A stretch of DNA of 45,940 nucleotides, taken from positions 45,552-91,491 of the forward strand of contig JALHOM010000002.1 in assembly GCA_022842995.1 (NCBI GenBank), in the 5' to 3' direction. Source of the stretch: Candidatus Saccharimonadota bacterium. GTDB taxonomy: Bacteria > Patescibacteriota > Saccharimonadia > Saccharimonadales > 2-12-FULL-41-12. The notes under the pieces were generated by a model. It did no database searches and had not been told where the DNA came from. It saw only the letters and a program-made list of their open reading frames with translations. The position numbers were made by a program, and so were the translations under genes. Below are positions 7,021 through 14,487 of this stretch, piece after piece; positions within the stretch are counted from its first letter, which is position 1, and each line of letters starts with the position of its first letter.

Positions 7021-7049
7021 ATTTTATCATTCTTGTGCTTATTTGTCAA
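7021..7049 (-). promoter_or_regulatory. Putative sigma70-type promoter of the 240-aa gene
   Basis: Minus strand TTGACA (7049-7044), 17-base spacer, TAAAAT (7026-7021), about 47 bases before the ATG at 6973. The -35 box is a perfect consensus. Confidence 0.6.
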
Positions 7050-7198
7050 TCTTGTAGTTTCAATCTTTTATGATTTTATTCATTTTTCAGATAATTAACT
7101 ATAATCACTCTGTATTGCATGGTTCAAAAATTTGCGGGCTTGAATGTTATCGATTATGCTTTTTGTAAATACTTAACTTAAAAAGAGATATAACAACT

Positions 7199-7681
7199 AT
7201 GAAGTTTCTTAACAATTTTGGGGCGAGTTCATTTGAGCTTAAAAATGGTGTCTGTACCGTCGATGGCGTTATTCAGAGCAGTACTCAACCCTGCGAAGAG
7301 GCAATAACGGGTATTTTTGGACTGATCACAGCGATTTTGGTTCCGATACTTATTATCGGGCTGGTTTTTTTCGTTTTTTGGGTCATACAGTTTGTCCACG
7401 TCATCAAGCACCAAGACATTAAAGATCGAGGTCTATGGATAGGCGTGCTGGCGGGCAGCCTACTACTTGGATTAATATGGGCCGCGGTTATCGTTTATTA
7501 TTTTGCCGTTATGCGCCCCTACAAAAAAGGACTTGCTAGAAACACAAGCGCCCCGATTGCTCAGACAGGATACCCTCCTGCCCCTCAGCAAAACTATATG
7601 ACAGCGCAACCTGTCGCAGGCCAAAACCCACCTGCCCAGCAACCACCAACCAATAATCTGCCCCCGACTCAACCAGCCTAA
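7199..7681 (+). CDS. Small membrane protein with two helices and a Pro/Gln-rich tail
   Basis: A 160-aa protein of unknown function. Residues 1-35 are probably outside and contain two Cys (GVCTVD and TQPCEE) that could form a disulfide. Two long hydrophobic segments follow (about 38-64 and 77-103) joined by a short loop with HVIKHQDIKDRG. After RPYKKG the C-terminal 50 residues are rich in Pro, Gln and Ala (PPAPQQNYM, NPPAQQPPTNNLPPTQPA) and disordered-looking. Such tails often act as flexible protein-binding arms. A weak purine-rich ribosome site precedes the ATG. It stops 75 bases before prfA on the same strand. Confidence 0.75.
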   Translation: MKFLNNFGASSFELKNGVCTVDGVIQSSTQPCEEAITGIFGLITAILVPILIIGLVFFVFWVIQFVHVIKHQDIKDRGLWIGVLAGSLLLGLIWAAVIVYYFAVMRPYKKGLARNTSAPIAQTGYPPAPQQNYMTAQPVAGQNPPAQQPPTNNLPPTQPA

Positions 7682-7715
7682 AAGCCAGCACATCTCTCCC
7701 TCGTCGTAAATGGCG

Positions 7716-7745
7716 TTTAACTTAACCTAACAGAGGTGGTATACT
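7716..7745 (+). promoter_or_regulatory. Putative promoter of prfA with a very short leader
   Basis: TTTAAC (7716-7721), 18-base spacer, TATACT (7740-7745). The ATG I choose for prfA is at 7757, so the transcript would have a leader of only about 4-5 nucleotides. TATACT also precedes prmC, htrA and the LCP gene. Confidence 0.4.
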
Positions 7746-7756
7746 GCTGGGAGTAT

Positions 7757-8809
7757 ATGGATCAAAAAATTGGCGCCCTCAGAGACGAGTACCGGGATTT
7801 GCAAAAAAAGCTGGAAGACCCTGGTGTTTTTTCGGACCCCTCCTACCCTAAGCTTGCCAGACGTCAAAAATATCTCGAAGACACGATCGGCCTATACGAC
7901 CAACTGAGCACCATCGACGACAACCTTACTTCGGCCAAGGAACTGGCAGCCGGCGGTGGCGAGCTAGGAGAATTGGCGGAAGCCGAAATTGAAGAATTAT
8001 CTGCTAAACGAGACGTCGTAGCGGCCGATCTCGAAGAAGCTCTGACCCCGAAAGACCCCAACAACGACCGCGATGTGATCATCGAAATTCGGGCAGCTGC
8101 CGGAGGCGATGAGGCAAGTTTATTTGCAAGCGAACTATACCGCATGTACGTGCGCTGGGCCGAAAACCATAACATGAAAACCGAGCATATTTCTGAAAGC
8201 GTTAACGATAGTGGCGGATTTAAGGAAGTTGCCTTTGGCGTTCGCGGCGAAGAGGCCTACAAAATGCTTAAATTTGAAGCTGGCGTTCACCGCGTGCAAC
8301 GTGTGCCCGTCACTGAATCTCAAGGTCGTATCCATACCTCAACCATTACGGTGGCCGTCATGCCCGAAGCCGAAGAAACTGACCTCGAAATCAGCCCGCA
8401 AGACCTGCGTATCGACGTCTTTCGATCTGGCGGACACGGCGGTCAAAGTGTCAACACCACTGACTCGGCAGTTCGCATCACCCACATACCGACCGGAACC
8501 GTCGTTACGTGTCAGGATGAAAAATCTCAGATCAAAAACAAAGAAAAGGCCATGGGCGTCCTGCGCGCACGCTTACTCCAAGCCAAATTAGACGCCGAAC
8601 ACAAAGAATTGTCTGATGCTCGGCAAAAATTAATCGGCTCGGGCGATAGGTCAGAAAAAATCAGGACCTACAACTTCCCACAAGACCGCATAACTGATCA
8701 TCGCATCGGCTACAGCAGATCAAACATCCCCGCTGCCCTGGCCGGAGATATCGACGACATCATTGAACAGCTGCACACTTACGAGCGCGAGCTGATCAAT
8801 AAGGAATAG
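7757..8809 (+). CDS. prfA: Peptide chain release factor 1 (RF1)
   Basis: RF1 of 350 aa from the ATG at 7757 ([12 protein letters not shown]). It reads UAA and UAG and triggers peptide release. The codon-recognition tripeptide is PVT (184-186, the RF1 P-x-T form, followed by [10 protein letters not shown]), and the catalytic GGQ is at 228-230 inside [11 protein letters not shown]. The N-terminal coiled coil and the AAGGDEA motif are intact. A GTG start 7 codons upstream is possible but would overlap the -10 box. The RF1 methyltransferase prmC lies 2.5 kb downstream, separated by three minus-strand genes instead of being adjacent as in many bacteria. Confidence 0.97.
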   Translation: MDQKIGALRDEYRDLQKKLEDPGVFSDPSYPKLARRQKYLEDTIGLYDQLSTIDDNLTSAKELAAGGGELGELAEAEIEELSAKRDVVAADLEEALTPKDPNNDRDVIIEIRAAAGGDEASLFASELYRMYVRWAENHNMKTEHISESVNDSGGFKEVAFGVRGEEAYKMLKFEAGVHRVQRVPVTESQGRIHTSTITVAVMPEAEETDLEISPQDLRIDVFRSGGHGGQSVNTTDSAVRITHIPTGTVVTCQDEKSQIKNKEKAMGVLRARLLQAKLDAEHKELSDARQKLIGSGDRSEKIRTYNFPQDRITDHRIGYSRSNIPAALAGDIDDIIEQLHTYERELINKE

Positions 8810-8870
8810 TCGCCAGGGATTCAACCCGAGGTGATGGAATAATTCACGATTTTACACAGGATAGCTTAAA

Positions 8871-9197
8871 CTATTTAGCTACACGAAGCCCGTAATCGAC
8901 TTGTAGCCAGAAGTTAGCAATTTCTGACCGTGGAAGACAAAATCCGCGTATGGCAACCAGTCCGCAATTCGCAGGTACAATTCCGGGCTTCCCATCCTTA
9001 TGAAGGTAAGGCGCACCACCCTCAGCTAATCTCTCTACAGTAATTGCGGTTGACACAGCTGCTGCGTCCTCCATTGATTGAATTGCTTGTTTAGGCCACG
9101 CTTCCACAACTCCGTAATCAAAGAGACCTTCCCTACCCTCTTGAATCACTACTAGACTCATTCTACGTTCTGCCCGATGTAATGTATTGACGCTCAT
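8871..9197 (-). CDS. Uncharacterised 108-aa protein
   Basis: Not recognised. A small protein without signal peptide or membrane helix. It starts MSVNTLHRAERRMSLVVI, contains a helical middle (QAIQSMEDAAAVSTAITVERL) broken by short loops, and ends with ANFWLQVDYGLRVAK. Two Cys occur (about 78 and 87) in a PANCGLVAIRGFCL context. It faces prfA tail to tail and lies in a run of three unknown minus-strand genes between prfA and prmC. An AT-rich region (9198-9290) with TAATTT-like boxes lies upstream. Confidence 0.5.
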   Translation of the reverse strand: MSVNTLHRAERRMSLVVIQEGREGLFDYGVVEAWPKQAIQSMEDAAAVSTAITVERLAEGGAPYLHKDGKPGIVPANCGLVAIRGFCLPRSEIANFWLQVDYGLRVAK

Positions 9198-9492
9198 CGT
9201 ATTAAATTATCTACTTTCAATTAGGTTTATTTGGTAATTTTATTCTTGGACGGTGATATTGTCAATATATAATTATGGTTTTGTCAAATCGAATATCTTC
9301 TCCTAATTAGCCAGTTGTCATATTTTTTGGCAAATTGCAGTCCAATACACAACATCACATAATTAACTATGGCAAAAAGATTTCGGGGTCCGGGTTTTCT
9401 GCACATAACGCTTCAGGCGAGCCATTCGTCATGTCGGTGGACTGCCCGCCAGAGACGGAGGGATTTTTTAAAGTTGCTAAAGAAAACTTAAG
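9198..9492. other. Gene-free AT-rich stretch
   Basis: 295 bases between the 108-aa gene and the 392-aa gene. The part next to the 108-aa gene is AT-rich and presumably its promoter region. The remainder holds only a 21-codon frame on the minus strand and part of a plus-strand frame that overlaps the 392-aa gene; I see no supported gene, hairpin or repeat. Confidence 0.5.
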
Positions 9493-10671
9493 TTATGTTC
9501 TACGTCTATTAGTAGACTCGGTTACCGAAGTAACTTCAGGCTGTTTGCGTGACTGTGCGATATTTAACAATCCAGCACCGAGGCCCGCAACGAGCATTCG
9601 ACGCCTCGTAGCATCTGCAATGGAGTTAACTAACGACAATGCTTCGGTATATAACTTTGGATGCACTTCCCTGTCGATTAATTCAACCCTAACGCCACCT
9701 GTCGTCCTAAAAACTTCATGGCTTGTTGAATCGTGCGATACTACAAATAAATCTACTGGATGATCGGCGTTATCATGAGTGACGATACCCAGCATTGCTC
9801 TTGTTGGATCAATTTTTTTTAATTTAGCGTCATTTAAATCGGTGTCATTTGAGTCGATACCTACGACGGGGTGATTATAGAAATCAACCCCCTTGGGATA
9901 TGGCTCAACCGATTGACCGCAATATACGAGTAAATACACCCTGTGGGGATAATCGGCGAACTTCTTCATCGCTTCTGGGTCTTCACGATGATCATTGAAA
10001 AACGCTGCCAATCGCCAACCGTCATGGGCTTTTCCACCTTCTGCCGGAACTAGAAAATTTGAAAGCAACACTCGTCCATTAATGAATCGTGCGACTAAGG
10101 ATTTGTCTGTCATTTCTAAATCACGGTGTCTCGGTGTAAGCATTGAATTTAATTTCGCCAACATCGACCCAGTGCTTTGGCCTCGACGTGGAACAACTCG
10201 CCTTATACCGACAAGATTTTCAGAAAGTGACCACGATTTAACCTCTACTGGATCTGTGTTTTTATTTCTGAAGCGATATCCTACTAGTTTTTGTGGTAGA
10301 AATAGATAGTTTAAAGACCTATGAATAGCCTGAGTAGCTACACTGGAAACATCCTCAACAAGTTTTTGCCCAACATCTACCTTGAGGCCGTAGACATCCT
10401 GGAGTGTAGTATCTGGCTTGAGGGAAAATGGCTTTTGCCTTGACTCGGTGTCGTAACCCCGACGACGCTCAGCAGTGCTCGAAGTTGGCGTAGGCCTAGG
10501 CATATGACCCAAACGTTCTGCTCTCGCCCGTAAGCATTCTTGAGCTACAGCCCATGCAAGATCGACCTCTGACTGTCGCCTGATCGCTTCTTCACGAGAT
10601 CTTTCGACCTGCACTGAGTAGTCCCTTTCTTGATCTCGGGTTAATGGACCAGCAGGAAATGACCTTCTCAT
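9493..10671 (-). CDS. Uncharacterised 392-aa protein
   Basis: Not recognised. The N-terminal 100 residues are Arg/Glu-rich and helical (REEAIRRQSEVDLAWAVAQ), with a Pro/Thr/Ser-rich joint (MPRPTPTSSTAERRRG). The centre looks globular and beta-rich (VYLLVYCGQSVEPYPKG, HPVVGIDSNDTD, RAMLGIVTHDNADHPVDLF). A modestly hydrophobic helix (RRMLVAGLGAGLLNIA, about 357-372) precedes a basic tail ending NRRRT. There is no N-terminal signal. A perfect-consensus promoter (10708-10736) makes expression likely. It may be a large lineage-specific protein; no neighbour hints at its role. Confidence 0.65.
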   Translation of the reverse strand: MRRSFPAGPLTRDQERDYSVQVERSREEAIRRQSEVDLAWAVAQECLRARAERLGHMPRPTPTSSTAERRRGYDTESRQKPFSLKPDTTLQDVYGLKVDVGQKLVEDVSSVATQAIHRSLNYLFLPQKLVGYRFRNKNTDPVEVKSWSLSENLVGIRRVVPRRGQSTGSMLAKLNSMLTPRHRDLEMTDKSLVARFINGRVLLSNFLVPAEGGKAHDGWRLAAFFNDHREDPEAMKKFADYPHRVYLLVYCGQSVEPYPKGVDFYNHPVVGIDSNDTDLNDAKLKKIDPTRAMLGIVTHDNADHPVDLFVVSHDSTSHEVFRTTGGVRVELIDREVHPKLYTEALSLVNSIADATRRRMLVAGLGAGLLNIAQSRKQPEVTSVTESTNRRRT

Positions 10672-10707
10672 AATTTTTTATCTACAAATCTCAAAAATAA
10701 TCTGGAT

Positions 10708-10736
10708 ATTATATAAGTTTTATATTTTTGTGTCAA
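10708..10736 (-). promoter_or_regulatory. Perfect-consensus sigma70 promoter of the 392-aa gene
   Basis: Minus strand TTGACA (10736-10731), 17-base spacer, TATAAT (10713-10708). Both hexamers and the spacing match the textbook consensus. The predicted leader is about 30 nucleotides. The next 170 bases toward the 109-aa gene hold no recognisable feature. Confidence 0.7.
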
Positions 10737-10914
10737 AACTCTCGTATTATGACTCCTCGACTTTGCGATATCCAACGAGCGTCGGCATAAAATAAAACAA
10801 TCTAAGATCTAAAAAAAACTATCTAACTAATAGTGTCAGAAATACTCTGTCTGATCCGGAGGCTTCACCCAAAGGGACCATCGCTTCTCGAAAACTACGT
10901 AGTCAGATACGTTC

Positions 10915-11244
10915 TTATCTCAAGGCTTGGGCAATGATTCGCTGGAAAATTCCTGGATCGCCTTCTGTACTCAAACGATATGCATCTGTTGGATTACCTG
11001 AGTTTAAAGCATTTAGCCCATCGGCAACAACATTGTCAATATAAGGAGCGATCTCTTCATCTGTAGTCGGTAGCCCATGATCTGAAACGAGTAATTCCTT
11101 ACCAATCAATCTACCAACCCTGTGTACTGCCTCTACAGTATCAAGAGGAATTACCTCACATTGGACACCAGGATATTGTTCAGCCTTCAACTTAACCCAC
11201 CTTGCAGATTTATCTAGTGTTATAGCGGTATATGTTTCGGCCAT
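10915..11244 (-). CDS. Uncharacterised 109-aa protein
   Basis: Not recognised. A small, probably cytoplasmic protein: strand-like start (TYTAITLDKSARWVKL), an acidic-helical middle (VEAVHRVGRLIGKELLVSD) and a C-terminal helix (GIFQRIIAQALR). No Cys pairs, signal or membrane segment beyond one Cys in QCEVIPLD. It is divergent to prmC with only 82 bases between the two ATGs, so they share a promoter region. A TACAAT box lies 12 bases before its ATG. Confidence 0.55.
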   Translation of the reverse strand: MAETYTAITLDKSARWVKLKAEQYPGVQCEVIPLDTVEAVHRVGRLIGKELLVSDHGLPTTDEEIAPYIDNVVADGLNALNSGNPTDAYRLSTEGDPGIFQRIIAQALR

Positions 11245-11286
11245 ACTTCACAGAATATTGTACCTCGATTGAGCAATTTGACATAA

Positions 11287-11317
11287 TTTACACTACACAG
11301 TATCGATAGGTTATACT
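11287..11317 (+). promoter_or_regulatory. Putative promoter of prmC with almost no leader
   Basis: TTTACA (11287-11292), 19-base spacer, TATACT (11312-11317). The prmC ATG is only 9 bases after the -10 box, so initiation at the usual distance gives a leaderless or nearly leaderless mRNA. There is no Shine-Dalgarno. Confidence 0.45.
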
Positions 11318-11326
11318 CGATGCAGT

Positions 11327-12136
11327 ATGATAATTTCAGAGTGGATCAAAAGTTCTACGGAAGTTTTAAATAATATCGGCATTAAATCTGCTCGGCTCGA
11401 CAGCCTACTACTGGCCGAGTATGCCATTGACAAAAATAGAACCTATCTTATGGCGCATGGCAACAGCGCTTTAGATAAAAAGACGATCGATTACCTTAAT
11501 GTATTACTCGCTCGTCGTTATAAACGAGAACCTCTGGCTTACATCACGAATAAGGCGTGGTTTTATGGGAGAGAATTTTTCGTTAATGAACATGTTTTGA
11601 TTCCGCGGCCGGAAAGCGAAGATATGATTACGCTCGCCCTTGAGCTGTGTCGAGGCGCAGGCCTGGTAGTAGACGTTGGCACTGGCTCTGGTTGCCTGGC
11701 GATCACTGCTGCTATTGAGCTCAATAACGCAACCGTCGTGGCCATCGACGTCAGTAAAGACGCCCTCGAAGTTGCCCGGAAAAACGCATATAGTCACCAA
11801 ACAAAGATCAAGTTAAGCGAGTCATTTTTACTCGAAGATATTCCCGAGGCCCCCGATCTTATCCTAGCCAACCTTCCATACGTACCCGAAGGACTTATCA
11901 CCAGTCCCGAGATCGAGCAAGAGCCAGAGGTTGCCCTGTTTTCAGGCAAGGAAGGGCTCGATTTATACCAAAGTTTTTGGGCACAAATCGGAAGCAAATA
12001 TCACAACTCTTCTGGGCCATTGGTCATTACCGAATCACTATTGTCACAGCACAACGACATGATAGCCTTGGCGGCCTCGGCCAATTATCACCTCGTAAAA
12101 ACTCTCGGACTGGCTCAGGCTTGGAAACGGGGATAG
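11327..12136 (+). CDS. prmC: Release factor glutamine N5-methyltransferase (PrmC/HemK)
   Basis: A 269-aa protein that methylates the Gln of the release factor GGQ motif using S-adenosylmethionine. The N-terminal helical domain binds the release factor. IPRPESE (92-98) is the family IPRPETE box. DVGTGSG (116-122) is the AdoMet-binding motif I. The catalytic NPPY motif appears as NLPY (182-185), a substitution of the first Pro by Leu that should keep the key Asn and Tyr. The last part (SSGPLVITESLLSQHNDM) is also typical. It is monocistronic and converges with htrA. Its substrate RF1 is encoded 2.5 kb upstream. Confidence 0.92.
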   Translation: MIISEWIKSSTEVLNNIGIKSARLDSLLLAEYAIDKNRTYLMAHGNSALDKKTIDYLNVLLARRYKREPLAYITNKAWFYGREFFVNEHVLIPRPESEDMITLALELCRGAGLVVDVGTGSGCLAITAAIELNNATVVAIDVSKDALEVARKNAYSHQTKIKLSESFLLEDIPEAPDLILANLPYVPEGLITSPEIEQEPEVALFSGKEGLDLYQSFWAQIGSKYHNSSGPLVITESLLSQHNDMIALAASANYHLVKTLGLAQAWKRG

Positions 12137-12386
12137 CTTGTGAGAGTAAGGATAAAAGTTTAAAGGTTAAAGATTAAAGACCGAAGGTCTTGGGTTATGG
12201 GTTAACTGTTTACAGTTATGAGTCTGTAGTCTTGAGTCATGAGATAAGAGTTATGAGATAAGGTTTGCCTTCGGCAAATAAAACGAACATGTGAGCAGCT
12301 GGATTTTCGCATTTCGAGCTCCGAGCAACTATTTCTTGACTCTTGACTCATGACTCATAGCTCATAGCTCATAGCTCACGCTAATT
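12137..12386. repeat. Dispersed intergenic repeat, long copy R4
   Basis: Fills the space between the convergent prmC and htrA stops. It opens with GTGAGAGTAAGGATAAAAG, continues with TTTAAAG/ATTAAAGA and GAGTCATGAGATAAGAG words, a small TTTGCC-TTC-GGCAAA hairpin (12262-12283), a 29-bp block at 12297-12325, and closes with repeated ACTCATAGCTCATAG. The 29-bp block and the hairpin occur again, in reverse orientation, at 17142-17170 and 17183-17204. No ORF is present. Confidence 0.75.
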
Positions 12387-12387
12387 C

Positions 12388-13644
12388 CTAATTCTGTGGG
12401 GCTGCCTCGAGAGTAGCATCAATTTTCTGCTCATTCCCGTCACGCACAATAGTCAAAGTAACCTTTTCACCAACAGCGTGTTTACCGAGCACCGACACCA
12501 AGCTATTCTTCTCGTCGATTGCTTGGTCATTCACTTTAGTAATGATGTCTTTTTCTTTGAGGCCGGCTTTGTCGGCAGGACTGTCTTTCAAGATCGGGCT
12601 GCCACCTTGGACCGACGGCGCAATATAGGCACCTCGTTTAACCGAAAGATTGTACTGGTAGGCGTAATCGTCATTGAGTGTGATGTAGCGGACACCCAAA
12701 TATGGCCGTTCGAGCTTACCGGACTTCAGGACGCTCGTAATAAGTCCCTGGATGTCGTTGATCGGAATAGCAAAGCCAATGTTCTCGGCGGTTCCACCGG
12801 CAACAGCCGTGTTTATACCAATCACTTCCCCGTTAACATTAACCAGTGGGCCACCGGAATTACCTTGATTAATCGCCGTATCGGTCTGGAACAAGTTCTG
12901 CAAGGACTCTGACCCTTCCTCACTACCAGCCTCAATACTTCGTCCGTAACCCGAAATTATGCCACTCGTTACGGTGTTTTGGAATTGCCCGAGAGCGTTA
13001 CCAATAGCCAATACTTTATCGCCCACTTCGACCTTGGCCGAGTCGCCTAGTTTAGCCGGCTTGATTGTCTTGTCCTTTTTGTCCTTGATCTTTAAAAATG
13101 CGACATCAAGACTATCGCTGTCGGTTGTCCTACCTATTACCTCAACGTCGTCGAGCGTTGTACCGTCCGATAACGTGACACTGACGTCTGGCGAACCAGC
13201 CGGGATCACGTGACGGTTGGTGATGATCACGCCGTCGGTATTAATAATAACTCCGGTGCCAGCGCTCTGTTGTTGGTACGATTGCGGTCCAAAAAAGAAT
13301 GATTGCCGTGTGGCCGACGAAGTAACATTGATTGAAACCACGCTTTCTCCAACGTCTTTAGCAATACTATTAAACAGATCGCTTTCGGAATTAATGATCT
13401 GCTGCTTAGCGGCATCACCAGTTGTATTTAATTTGCGGTTATTTGAAGCGACGTAGCCCCCGATATAGCCGGCTCCACCGGAGAGTAATATGACGAGTAA
13501 AAACAACGGCATTAACCGCGCTAACGGACCTGGCGCAGTCCCGCTACGAGCTTTCTTAGTAGTGCTGGTAGTAGCGATTTTATTCTTTAATGTAGAGAGA
13601 GGATTGTATCCTTCTTCGGCAGTAGTATTTTTTTTATCATCCAT
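12388..13644 (-). CDS. htrA: HtrA/DegP-type serine protease with one PDZ domain, membrane-anchored
   Basis: A 418-aa envelope protease for degrading or refolding damaged exported proteins. The cytoplasmic N-terminus (about 1-44) is followed by one membrane helix (about 46-66), so the protease domain lies outside. The chymotrypsin-fold triad is intact (numbering from the GTG two codons upstream of the chosen ATG): His147 in TNRHVIP, Asp182 in SDSLDVAFL, Ser265 in INQGNSGGPL. A single PDZ domain (about 315-415) carries YLGVRYITL and SPADKAGLKEKDIITKVNDQ. I start at the ATG at 13644 because the upstream codon is GTG and a TATACT box lies 7 bases before the ATG. It could service the surface proteins encoded in this window. 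Confidence 0.95.
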   Translation of the reverse strand: MDDKKNTTAEEGYNPLSTLKNKIATTSTTKKARSGTAPGPLARLMPLFLLVILLSGGAGYIGGYVASNNRKLNTTGDAAKQQIINSESDLFNSIAKDVGESVVSINVTSSATRQSFFFGPQSYQQQSAGTGVIINTDGVIITNRHVIPAGSPDVSVTLSDGTTLDDVEVIGRTTDSDSLDVAFLKIKDKKDKTIKPAKLGDSAKVEVGDKVLAIGNALGQFQNTVTSGIISGYGRSIEAGSEEGSESLQNLFQTDTAINQGNSGGPLVNVNGEVIGINTAVAGGTAENIGFAIPINDIQGLITSVLKSGKLERPYLGVRYITLNDDYAYQYNLSVKRGAYIAPSVQGGSPILKDSPADKAGLKEKDIITKVNDQAIDEKNSLVSVLGKHAVGEKVTLTIVRDGNEQKIDATLEAAPQN

Positions 13645-13651
13645 ACCCACT

Positions 13652-13657
13652 AGTATA
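13652..13657 (-). promoter_or_regulatory. -10 box directly before htrA
   Basis: Minus strand TATACT ends 7 bases before the htrA ATG, which predicts a leaderless transcript. No good -35 box is seen at 16-18 bases. Confidence 0.4.
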
Positions 13658-13687
13658 GCGCTTTCGCAGCTAAGAAATCGCTGAAAA

Positions 13688-14446
13688 CTACTTAATTACG
13701 CCATCACCCCAGTTAGAAAAGGTTAATATTACCAAGACAGTGACCGTCACCGCAAACATGATCTGACGCCGTACCATCTGGGTAAGCTTATCGTGCTCGT
13801 GCAAGAAATAAAGCCCTGCTAGACCATAACCGATAACACTCAACAGCACCACTGGCTGCGGTAAAGGACCGTAAAAAAGTAACCAATGAGACAAAATCCA
13901 GATCAATGATGCCGCAAAGAAGCTCCAAAGCCAAGAATACTGAATTGCGTGCCCTTCTTCAAAAGCGCCAAAGAAATGTCGGGCTACAAAATAACTTATC
14001 GCTCCTGCTCCCAGGACAAAAACAGAAGCTGGTGCCGATTCATAAGCAAGTAAAAGAGCTGTCAGACCGACAAATTGCGCGATAAATGCTTGAACAGAGA
14101 TCAAAAACGCCGAAGTACCGGGCTTGAGATAGAGAACCCAAATCTCATACGCCACCAGCCACCAGAGCTGCCAATACAATGAATCGTTGGCCCCAATCAT
14201 AAACACCACAAAGCCAAGTGACGTAATGATATCTACCGAATTCGTACGAATATGAGCCAGCCAGTGGCGAGGCCGAACAGCAAACATGCGCCATTTACTC
14301 AGCAGCACCACGGCAATGGCGATAGTATAAAAGTCTAATTGAACAAATATATAAGCGAGCGGTGGCACAACCGCAATCAAGCCCAAATGCAGCAAGTGCG
14401 CAAAGCCGTGCTTAGGCTTAACCCTTTTTAAAACAGCTTTTACCAT
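13688..14446 (-). CDS. Polytopic membrane protein, function unknown
   Basis: A 252-aa protein with about seven hydrophobic segments (roughly 17-34, 40-52, 73-88, 90-105, 113-135, 141-155, 170-195 and 198-214, then 229-246). Basic residues near the first helix and around RPRHW and MVRRQ suggest a cytoplasmic N-terminus. It ends with a charged tail (NWGDGVIK). I recognise no catalytic motif; two His-containing stretches (HGFAHLLHLG and RHFFGAFEEGHAI) are notable. It lies between htrA and the LCP gene on the same strand with 40-base gaps on both sides, which suggests one envelope-related transcription unit. Confidence 0.75.
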   Translation of the reverse strand: MVKAVLKRVKPKHGFAHLLHLGLIAVVPPLAYIFVQLDFYTIAIAVVLLSKWRMFAVRPRHWLAHIRTNSVDIITSLGFVVFMIGANDSLYWQLWWLVAYEIWVLYLKPGTSAFLISVQAFIAQFVGLTALLLAYESAPASVFVLGAGAISYFVARHFFGAFEEGHAIQYSWLWSFFAASLIWILSHWLLFYGPLPQPVVLLSVIGYGLAGLYFLHEHDKLTQMVRRQIMFAVTVTVLVILTFSNWGDGVIK

Positions 14447-14487
14447 GATTTTCTTTTACTCCTAGTGGCCACTGGCCAGCCTATCTA

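Noticed and set aside
9335-9763. Plus-strand frame of 142 codons
   Set aside because: More than half overlaps the 392-aa minus-strand gene, which has a perfect promoter and a longer frame; no ribosome site or known domain.
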